Shown here one piece after another: positions 56,920-64,000 of a DNA stretch of 64,000 nt. The stretch's first letter is position 1, and each line of letters begins with the position of its first letter. Source of the stretch: Enterobacter sp. EA-1 (GTDB lineage Bacteria; Pseudomonadota; Gammaproteobacteria; Enterobacterales; Enterobacteriaceae); the NCBI GenBank assembly GCA_002886105.1, contig CP025776.1, positions 868,001 through 932,000 on the forward strand. The letters are read 5' to 3'. The position numbers were made by a program, and so were the translations under genes. The notes under the pieces were generated by a model. It was given only the letters and a program-made list of their open reading frames with translations. It was not told the DNA's origin and searched no databases.

Positions 56920-58249
56920 ATGAATAAATCACTGCTGGCGCTGATTTGCTGTGGCGCATTTTCATCGTTTGTGGCGCAGGCTGCGCCTTCCCGCTGCACA
57001 CCCGAAGACTTTGGCGGCAAAGCGGATGCAAAAACCCTTAATACGAACGCTATTCAACAGGCTATTCAACAGTGCAGCCAGCGCGGTGGTGGTACGGTGG
57101 TGTTATCGCCCTCGGTGTCTGGTTAAGCGGCCCCATACAGCTACAAAGCAATATCACCTGGAGGTCGCTAAGGGCGCGACATTAAAAGCCAGTAATGCGG
57201 AAGGAAAGTTTGTGGCGGCATTTATTGGTCAGCCGGCCCGCGCCAACGAAGCCTTTATTTTTGCCAGCCGGGGGCGCAGAATGTCGCCATCACCGGCGGC
57301 GGAACGCTTGATGGCGATGGCGAAAAGAGCTGGTGGCCCGAGGCGTTGCAGATTCGCGCGCAGTTGCGCAGCGGCAATACCAAAGCCTTTACCGACCGCT
57401 TTCCGGCGTTCCGCTGGCAAACGGTGCTCCGCGCCCGTGGTTTGTGGAGTTTAACCAGGTCACCAACGGGAAGATCGAACAGCTTCACCTGACCAACTCC
57501 CCGATGTGGAATATCGTTATCCGCAATAGTGACAAGATTGCTGTTCACCAGTCAGCATCAGCAACCCGACCACTTCACCGAATACAGACGGTCTGGATAT
57601 TGTCTCTTCACGCAATGTTACCGTGTCGAAAATGGACATTCACACCGGCGATGACAACATTGCCATCAAGTCTGGTCTGGTGCCCGGTACGGCAGCGCCA
57701 TCGCAGGATATCACCATTCGCGACTCCATCATGCGCGATGGGCACGGCATCTCTGTGGGCAGCGAAACCGCTAACGGCATCGGGCGGGTGACGGTCAGCC
57801 ATGTCACGTTCCTCAATACGGAAAACGGTATTCGCATCAAATCGGCCCGCGATCGCGGGAATACGATAGGCCCGCTGGTGGCCGACCATCTGACCATGAC
57901 CAACGTGGCGACGCCGATTCTGGTGACCAACAGCTATAGCGGCCAGTCGGGCGCGCAGGGCAACACCTTGATTTCGGCGATTGAAAACGCGGCCGTTACG
58001 CCATCGACGCCGAAAATTTCCGGGGTGGATATCACCGGGCTCACCGCAACTAATGCCAACCACGCCATGATTTTTAGCGGCTTGCCGGAATCGGTCGTGC
58101 AGAATGTATCGCTCAAACATATTGATATTGCTGCGCAATATGGCATTCAGGCGCGCTACGTGAATGGGCAGGGCGAAGACGTGCAGATTAAAACGCAGCA
58201 CGGCGCGGTAGTGGAGCAAGGTCCGCAAACCACGCTCAAACTTAACTGA
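56920..58249 (+). CDS. GH28 polygalacturonase, exported
   Basis: The signal peptide MNKSLLALICCGAFSSFVAQA precedes a right-handed beta-helix. All four GH28 motifs are present: SPNTDGLD, HTGDDNIAIKSG, RDGHGISVGSE and ENGIRIKSA. The enzyme cleaves alpha-1,4-galacturonan in pectin; endo- or exo-action cannot be decided. Breaks lie at 57110 (CCCTCGG for CCTGG in SPGVWLSG), 57155, 57270, 57395 and 57550. It stands alone between unrelated genes. The KdgM-like porin at 41 kb might receive its products. Confidence 0.92.
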
Positions 58250-58413
58250 TAACACTGCGGGTTGAGCGCCCGGTATACGAAACGTCCGGGCGCACTGACA
58301 CACTGCAAACAACGCAGGCCCTCGGTCGTGCGAGCTCTTGACCAATGACAAGGCAGGCAGGGGACGACTCTCTTTATAATCCTCCGCGTTTCCCTTCTCA
58401 CTGGTGTGAACCT

Positions 58414-59536
58414 ATGGCTTACCAACTAAACCTTAACTGGCCGGAATTTCTTGAGAAATACTGGCAAAAGAAACCCGTTGTCCTGAAGCGCGCGTTCACG
58501 GACTTTATCGATCCGATTACGCCTGACGAACTGGCAGGCCTTGCTATGGAGCCGGAAGTGGACAGCCGCATCGTCAGCCACGTCAATGGTCAGTGGCAGG
58601 CATGGAACGGCCCGTTTGAGCAGTTTGATCATTTAGGGAAACCGACTGGTCATTGCTGGCGCAGGCGGTTAACCACTGGCATGCTCCCTCCGCCGAACTG
58701 GTGAAGCCGTTTCGCGTGTTGCCGGAGTGGCGTTTTGACGATCTGATGATTTCCTATTCCGTGCCGGGCGGCGGCGTGGGCCCGCATATCGATCAATACG
58801 ACGTGTTTATCATTCAGGGGATGGGCAGCCGCCGCTGGCGCGTGGGCGACAAACTGCCGATGAAGCAGTTCTGCCCGCATCCGGCATTACTGCATGTCGA
58901 TCCCTTCCCGCCGATCATTGATGAAGATCTGGAACCGGGCGATATCCTCTATATTCCGCCGGGATTCCCGCATGACGGCTTCACACATGAGACCGCGTTT
59001 AACTACTCCATCGGTTTCCCGTGGGCCGAACGGTCGCGATCTGATCAGCAGTTTTGCGGATTATGCGCTGGAAAACGATCTTGGCGGCGAACATTACAGC
59101 GATCCGGATCTCACCTGTCGTGAACACCGCGGTAGAGTGGAAGATTACGAGCTGGAACGCGTGCGCGGGATGATGATCGAGATGATCAGCCAGCCGGAGC
59201 ATTTCAAACAGTGGTTCGGCAGCTTTATCACCACGCCGCGCCATGAACTGGATATCGCCCCGGAGCCGGATGACTATCCCGTGGAAGAGATTGTGGCTGC
59301 GCTGAAAGAGGGCAGGTGCTTACCCGCCTGAGCGGACTGCGCGTGCTGCACATCGGCGACAGCTTCTTTATCAACAGCGAGTGTCTGGAGACTGCCGACG
59401 CGCGCGCTGCCGATGCGCTGTGCCGCTATACCATTATTGGTCAGCAGGAACTGGGTGACGCACTGGATAACCCGGCATTTGCCGCAGAGCTGACCGCGCT
59501 GGTAAACCACGGGGATACTGGTACTTTGACGAGTAA
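58414..59536 (+). CDS. roxA: Ribosomal protein uL16 arginine 3-hydroxylase
   Basis: This JmjC-type Fe(II)/2-oxoglutarate oxygenase (YcfD) hydroxylates an Arg of 50S protein L16. It starts MAYQLNLNWPEFLEKYWQKK. The metal ligands are in VGPHIDQYDVF (HxD) and the later His of PPGFPHDGFTHETAFNYSIGF. The C-terminal winged-helix region includes LRVLHIGDSFFINSECLE. The end should be LVNQGYWYFDE; at 59507 CCACGGGG replaces CCAGGG, a Dcm-site error. Other breaks lie near 58643, 59025 and 59310. Confidence 0.93.
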
Positions 59537-59617
59537 GGCGTTCGCCGCGGGCCTGAGAAGGTGAAGCCGCCATCTGGCACTGTCGCCCGGTGGCGTTGAC
59601 GTTTTCGCAACGTGCTA

Positions 59618-60334
59618 TTAGCGGGCGACAATAAAACGTTTGTCGTCGTCGATAAAGGTTTTCTCATCGGCGGCGGCGACAATGTTGCCAAAATTCATCT
59701 CTGCGCGCAGTTTCCAGCTCTCCGGGATCGCCCATGTCTGGCGGAACTTCCTCGTCAATCAGTGGGTTATAGTGTTGCAGGTTCGCGCCAATGTTTTTTC
59801 CGCCAGCGCCAGCCACACCGCATACTGCGCCATTCCGCTACTTTGCTCCGACCAGACGGGAAAGTTATCGGCATACGCGATGTACTGTTTCTGTAAATGC
59901 GAGATCGCCTGCTGATCTTCAAAAAACAGCACCGATCCGGCCGCAGCGGCAAACCCGTCGAGCTTATCGGAGGTGGCATGGAAACTCTCCGCCGGGATCA
60001 CGTTGCGCAACTGCCCGCGCACCAGTTCCCAAAAACGATCGTGCTCTTTACCCATCAAAATCAGCGCCCGTGAACTTTGTGAGTTAAACGCCGACGGCGC
60101 CTGACGAATCGCTTCTTTGATAATCTCCTCGACCTTATCTTCACTGAGCGGCAGCGCTTTACCCAGCAGGTAAATGGTTCTGCGCGCTTTGGCAAGGGCA
60201 AGAAAATCCTCCGGTGTGGCGCTGACCGGCAGGGCGTGCAACTCCAGATCCAGCGGGGTATGCGGCGTTGCCGGCTGGGGCTGGCCTTCCGTGCGAGCGA
60301 GCGTCGAATTCAATATTTGCTGAAACGGGTGCAT
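59618..60334 (-). CDS. Nitroreductase-family FMN oxidoreductase
   Basis: The first 45 residues (MHPFQQILNSTLARTEGQPQ) are an extension before the core. The FMN-site region is FLALAKARRTIYLLGKALPLSEDKVEEIIKEAIRQAPSAFNSQSSRALIL, followed by VLFFEDQQAISHLQKQYIAYADNFPVWSEQSSGMAQYAVWLALAE. The end is EMNFGNIVAAADEKTF and the stop is at 59618. Breaks lie near 59790 and 59745. It is convergent with roxA; the physiological substrate is unknown. Confidence 0.85.
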
Positions 60335-60499
60335 GGTTCACTTTTCCTGTTGTGCGCGTTAAGCAGGTCTTGTTGTTTATCAGAGCATGGGCCAGCCCAT
60401 GTCGATCATGCGAACAAACAAGATAAAAAGCGGTATTTGCGCCAAAACAACCGCCCTCACGGGGAGGGCGGCGGTTAAAGATGAAAGTTGCGGCGTTGA

Positions 60500-61510
60500 T
60501 CACGCAGGCGGCTGTCCGTGCAGAATACGTGCGGCTTCATCGCGGTTGAGGGGATAATCGAAAAGCGACGGTAAAAGTCGCGGGTGATGCTCACCATATC
60601 GGTATCTGCAAATAACGCCGGATGCAGTTGATGCGCCGCCCACTGGATCTGCAACGCGCTTTCGGTGCCGTAGCGATCCCACGGGAAGACACCAGCCGGG
60701 TTTGCCCACACCTTCTTCTCTTGTACCGCCTTCAGCCCGCTGAACAGTTGCGCATAGCGGGATTGGGATATCTCGCCACAGCCCTGACCGAGAATGATGA
60801 TGTCGGGTTGCCGGTGCCAGTACTTGTTCTGGTGAAACCTCTTTCATATTTCCGCTGATCGTCTGTGCCGCATTTTTTTCCCCCCTGCCAGCGTAATCCG
60901 GTGCATCAATCAGCGTATTGCTACCATCCACTTTGAGGGGATTCAGCGACTGGATGTGCAGTACCGACGGGCGTTGCTGTTCACTGAGCGACACCGTTTT
61001 TGTCAGCACCGCAGCGACGCTCTCTTCCAGATAGCGGTTATACGCCACCGCGCGCTGCTGTGCCTGTTCAGTGCCCAGCACGTTCGCCGTGGCGCTCACC
61101 GAATGTTCCAGCGACGGATAGTCGGTAAACACCATTTCCAGTACCGGCAGATTCGCCTGATGATACGCCTCCACATCCGGGTTGCCTTTGGCAACAAAAA
61201 CCACATCCGTCTGGTGCGCCAGCAACGCCTCGCTGTTAAATGAGATACCTTTGATTTGCAATGCGTTGTTTAGCGCCGGATTGATTTTAAACATCCGAGG
61301 GCCTGTCGACAGGGTGATTGACCGTGGCAACAATATTGCTGCCCGCGCCGAGCGTCATCAGCACCGAATGGTGAGCAAACCCGAGGCATCGGCAATCCGT
61401 GTGACCCGGTCAGGCACGGTCACCTTGTTCCCGGCATCGTCCGCTACCAGACGGGACGCCAGCGCCGGAAAAGCCAGCAAGGCGCATAACAATACATAGC
61501 CTGTTTTCAT
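60500..61510 (-). CDS. Periplasmic binding protein of the iron-siderophore/cobalamin type
   Basis: The signal peptide MKTGYVLLCALLAFPALA is followed by SRLVADDAGNKVTVPDRVTRI, the usual opening of PF01497 proteins. The two lobes include TDVVFVAKGNPDVEAYHQANLPVLEMVF and, after correction, WQPDIIILGQGCGEISQSRYAQLFSGLKAVQEKKVWANPAGVFPWDRYG. The end is RDEAARILHGQPPA. No permease or ATPase gene is adjacent, so it is an orphan or part of an interrupted operon. Breaks lie near 61370, 61300, 60875 and 60820-60715. Confidence 0.85.
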
Positions 61511-62030
61511 GCAGGATCCTCAGATGTCCACTGACCGGGAGAATGGTGTTTCACGCGCCGGGTCGTGCGTTGACGCCTTGTCGTATCAGAAGGGGACCGT
61601 TATCATTTTAATTTGTATGACAATAAAGCATATGATCGCTATATAAATCAATACATATCGAATTAATGGTGTGTCGTTACCGCAGTTGCACAGGCAGTGA
61701 GCGAACGTGTCGTCTCATAGGTGATATATTTTCACGTTACTGGTGGGTTACTAACAAAATTATTCAACAACAGTAAGGCGATTCTTGGCTTTAATATATG
61801 GGATAAATGAAAATAACAGATTAGGATCGATAGCATCAATAACTGGACATGAATTAACCTTTTGCTTTATATGATCTTTTTATGATTTTAAGACATTCCG
61901 TATGGATCAATTTCATTTTATTCTCTATTTTAAACATTAACCCTAAAGAAAATTTCTAAGCGGTCGATGGATATGGATATAGCTCCGGATACGGAACAGC
62001 CCCCCACAGGGTCGCCGGTATTGAGGAAAA
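61511..62030. promoter_or_regulatory. AT-rich divergent intergenic region
   Basis: This 520-bp gap separates the minus-strand binding-protein gene from the plus-strand hypothetical gene. It is markedly AT-rich from 61590 on, with many TATA-like boxes, and I see no gene or named site in it. Two promoters and possible H-NS or Fur control are plausible but not shown. Confidence 0.35.
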
Positions 62031-62458
62031 ATGAAAGCAGAGTCGCACCATAGTCGTCTTCCTTTGCATTTGGATCCGCTATCGGAGCGTAATGTGCTGG
62101 TTCCACCGTTTGTGAAAACCATCGCCGTTCGCTTGTGCTGGGCTTCTTCTGTGGATGAAGCTGAGGCTTACCGTCTGCTTTCCTTGCCTTATTACCATGA
62201 TGTTGTCACTGAAGATGACCGCGTTCAGCTGTGCGCGCGTTTCCCGTTTATGGCCGCTCTCCATGCACCGACTGCGATTGCCGATTATACGATTTCGCTG
62301 GTGACGGTCTGGTTGTTGATTGAAGAGATGTACCATCGCGGAACGGTGTTGCCGGACGATATCATGCGCGGCTTAATGAAAAAACGACAACCATACCGGC
62401 GCATGATTGTCGTAAAGATGAGAAAGAGTCTGCAGCCTGCACTGATGAGCAGCGCTGA
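62031..62458 (+). CDS. Hypothetical protein, convergent with the OxyR-like gene
   Basis: I do not recognise this protein. It begins MKAESHHSRLPLHLDPLSER with GAGGA 5 nt upstream, and reads on through VRLCWASSVDEAEAYRLLSLPYYHDVVTED and YTISLVTVWLLIEEMYHRGTVLPDDIMRGLMKK. The raw frame then runs antisense far into the next gene. Shifting frame at the A-run near 62385 gives KTTTIPAHDCRKDEKESAACTDEQR and a stop at 62456, 5 bp before the neighbour's stop. I prefer that shorter end. It has about 142 residues and no clear membrane segment or signal peptide. Confidence 0.55.
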
Positions 62459-62462
62459 TGGA

Positions 62463-63381
62463 TCACGCCAGTACGTTGTTGTCGATAATGTATCGTTCCA
62501 TGTAGCGGGCAATGGCGTTGCGCAGGATCTCATATTTCTTACGCATCGGGTCGCTGCGGTGGAAAATCAGCACCACTTTGCGCTTTGGCTCCGGGCTCAC
62601 GCAGCGCAAATAGCGAATGTTTTCATTGCCGCCCTGTTGCTGGGTCGAAAGCAGCGGGAAGAATGAGACGCCACGGTTAAACGCCACGCCACGACGCAGC
62701 GTTTCGAGGTGCATGGCGACAAAACGCGGATCGGGTTCCAGCTCGAACTGATAGCAATAACGCAGCACCTGACTGTGCAGGCAGTTGCCGTCATCAATCA
62801 TCAGGATCTTACTGTTTTTCAGATGCCCCCATATCGATTTCACCCATTCGCGCCCACGGATGCTGTTGGCTTACGCCCAGCACGAGTGGTTCATCGAACA
62901 GCGGTAGCTCAACGTATTTGCTGGTGTCTTTGTTAGAGGTCATGATCGCGCATTTGATGGCGTCGGACTCCAGCATGTTCAGCAACTGGTTGGTTTGCGC
63001 TTCGTGAATTTCCAGTTCAATTTCCGGGAAGTTCTCGTGGCATACCGAATTCAGGTGAGAAAAAATATAGGGCGCAAGCGTTGGGATGATGCCCACATCA
63101 AGCGTCTGCATCAGGCTCTGATAGTGACTGCTGCTGGCCATGTTTTTCAGCGCTTCGATCTCCCGCAGCACCACCCGGGTTTGTTCGACCAGACGCAGGC
63201 CGGTCTGAGTGAAGCGAATCCTGCGTGTCGTACGCTCCAGTAGCTGCAAGCCAAGCTCATTTTCCAGTTTACGCAACTGTGCGCTTAGCGTTGGCTGGCT
63301 GACGTTGCAGGCCTCCGCGGCGCGTTGAAAATGTCGATGCTTGGCCAGCGCGACGAGATATTCAAGGTTACGGATGTTCAT
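62463..63381 (-). CDS. OxyR-like redox-sensing LysR regulator
   Basis: The protein starts MNIRNLEYLVALAKHRHFQR with the HTH ACNVSQPTLSAQLRKLENELG. The regulatory domain has FDEPLVLGVSQQHPWA and then DDGNCLHSQVLRYCYQF. The two Cys are 8 residues apart and align with Cys199 and Cys208 of E. coli OxyR, the peroxide-sensing pair. It is clearly not the housekeeping oxyR, because many positions differ and the neighbours are wrong for it. One break lies near 62830. Target genes are unknown. Confidence 0.85.
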
Positions 63382-63744
63382 TGTGATCCCCGGGGGCGCA
63401 AGTGTGCGCTTGGCTGACGATCCGTGTGTAACAACGTGCTGTGTAAATGACGTGTTATTATTTTCAACTCTGTCATCAAGTCTCTCCCTCATGCTTGGAC
63501 ATGAGATGTGTGTGATTTTTATTATTCATTGTCGCCCGGTCCGCGCCGCAGCCTGTAGAGACGGAAACGGCATAATGAACCGGTGTTCCTGTATTGCCGG
63601 GCCGGTTATCGCTTAATTATCAAAGGCATCCTGCCGGTTTTCCGCGCACTCCTGCGTCAGATACTGCTTTGCTAAAACATCGCTAAGGCGCGCGAGCCAA
63701 CGGGAGCCTGCGCAAAACTTAGTATTGCTGGCGACGACGCGCCG
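63382..63744. other. Intergenic region upstream of the OxyR-like gene
   Basis: No gene or clear element is visible in these 363 bp. They include the promoter of the OxyR-like gene and the 3' flank of the minus-strand gene that follows. Confidence 0.35.
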
Positions 63745-64000
63745 TTAATCTGTTTTTAACGTGACGGCAAATAACGACAGCATATGCAGTACGGACAAAT
63801 AATATCCCTCTCCCGGACGCACGGACTTATCCATATGCTGGTAATCGCCCATCGTTAAATCACGCACCGCCGGATGCCGCCAGACATCGAGTAATTCGCA
63901 TGTCCTTCCCGGAGACATCCACCCACGCGGGCGTTTCGTTTCGGGCATAATTTGCCCAAAAATGACGGAAATTATCCGTCGAATGTTGTTGCGTTTCGCT
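63745..64000 (-). CDS. C-terminal fragment of an unidentified protein
   Basis: This gene enters from the right edge. The visible text reads FWANYARNETPAWVDVSGKDM, then after a frame change near 63905 ELLDVWRHPAVRDLTMGDYQ and PGEGYYLSVLHMLSLFAVTLKTD with TAA at 63745. I do not recognise the family. The segment is soluble in character until the weakly hydrophobic end. Confidence 0.45.
   Translation of the reverse strand, partial: AKRNNIRRIISVIFGQIMPETKRPRGWMSPGRTCELLDVWRHPAVRDLTMGDYQHMDKSVRPGEGYYLSVLHMLSLFAVTLKTD

Noticed and set aside
57608-58351. 247-codon minus-strand frame
   Set aside because: It is antisense to the GH28 polygalacturonase, whose four catalytic motifs prove the plus-strand reading.
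62459-62666. Extension of the 62031 frame across the OxyR-like gene
   Set aside because: The extension is antisense to conserved OxyR-type residues; a single indel at the A-run gives a natural stop before that gene.

Overview
The window comes from a chromosome of the family Enterobacteriaceae, probably a plant- or soil-associated genus near Kosakonia, Enterobacter or Phytobacter. The first 24.8 kb follows the Escherichia coli order serA, fau, 6S RNA, zapA, ygfB, pepP, ubiH, ubiI, gcvTHP, ygfF, bglA, yqfA, ygfZ, sdhE, ygfX, fldB, xerD, dsbC, recJ, prfB, lysS, idi. actS (ygeR) and tRNA-Gly(CCC) (glyU) follow at 29-30.6 kb. A proposed hydroxyarylic-acid decarboxylase (shdBC) with a LysR regulator sits between idi and actS, where E. 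coli carries other genes. The genus is inferred from gene content and protein resemblance only.

Beyond glyU the content is accessory. 30.6-34.3 kb holds a DUF2778/Tlde1-like L,D-transpeptidase effector with a small membrane partner, then an arsenic operon reduced to arsR, a scar of arsD and arsA, arsB and arsC. 34.6-39.8 kb holds a chemoreceptor, a LysR regulator beside an MFS exporter, and a secreted alpha/beta hydrolase. 40.4-51.7 kb is the most unusual block: an MgtC-like protein, a KdgM-type porin, a UgpBAEC-like ABC importer and a DUF1868 2H-phosphoesterase on the plus strand, facing a LacI-type regulator apparently fused to a solute-binding domain and a large glycerophosphodiesterase-like protein on the minus strand. 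I propose that these genes together take up and open an organophosphate diester or cyclic phosphate. 52.1-64 kb holds a PanE-like reductase, a P-loop kinase, yjdI and yjdJ, a cold-shock gene followed by a YmcF-like zinc-ribbon protein with a probable AUU start, an XRE regulator, a methyltransferase, a GH28 polygalacturonase, roxA, a nitroreductase, an iron-type binding protein and an OxyR paralogue.

Sequence quality governs how everything must be read. Nearly all long genes, including essential ones, contain several indels, so they are given as full loci with suspected sequencing frameshifts rather than as pseudogenes. Many of the errors fall where protein conservation demands a Dcm site (CCWGG): the text instead reads CCTCGG, CCCTCGG, CCGAGG, CCCGAGGG or CCCCGG. 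This pattern suggests uncorrected nanopore calls at methylated Dcm sites. The one authentic frameshift is the programmed +1 site in prfB.

Functional groupings: gcvTHP cleaves glycine and serA makes serine. ubiH and ubiI are ubiquinone hydroxylases, and ygfZ and sdhE mature iron-sulfur and flavin enzymes. xerD, recJ, prfB and lysS serve replication and translation. Plant association is suggested by GH28, the KdgM-like porin, bglA and the hydroxybenzoate-type decarboxylase.
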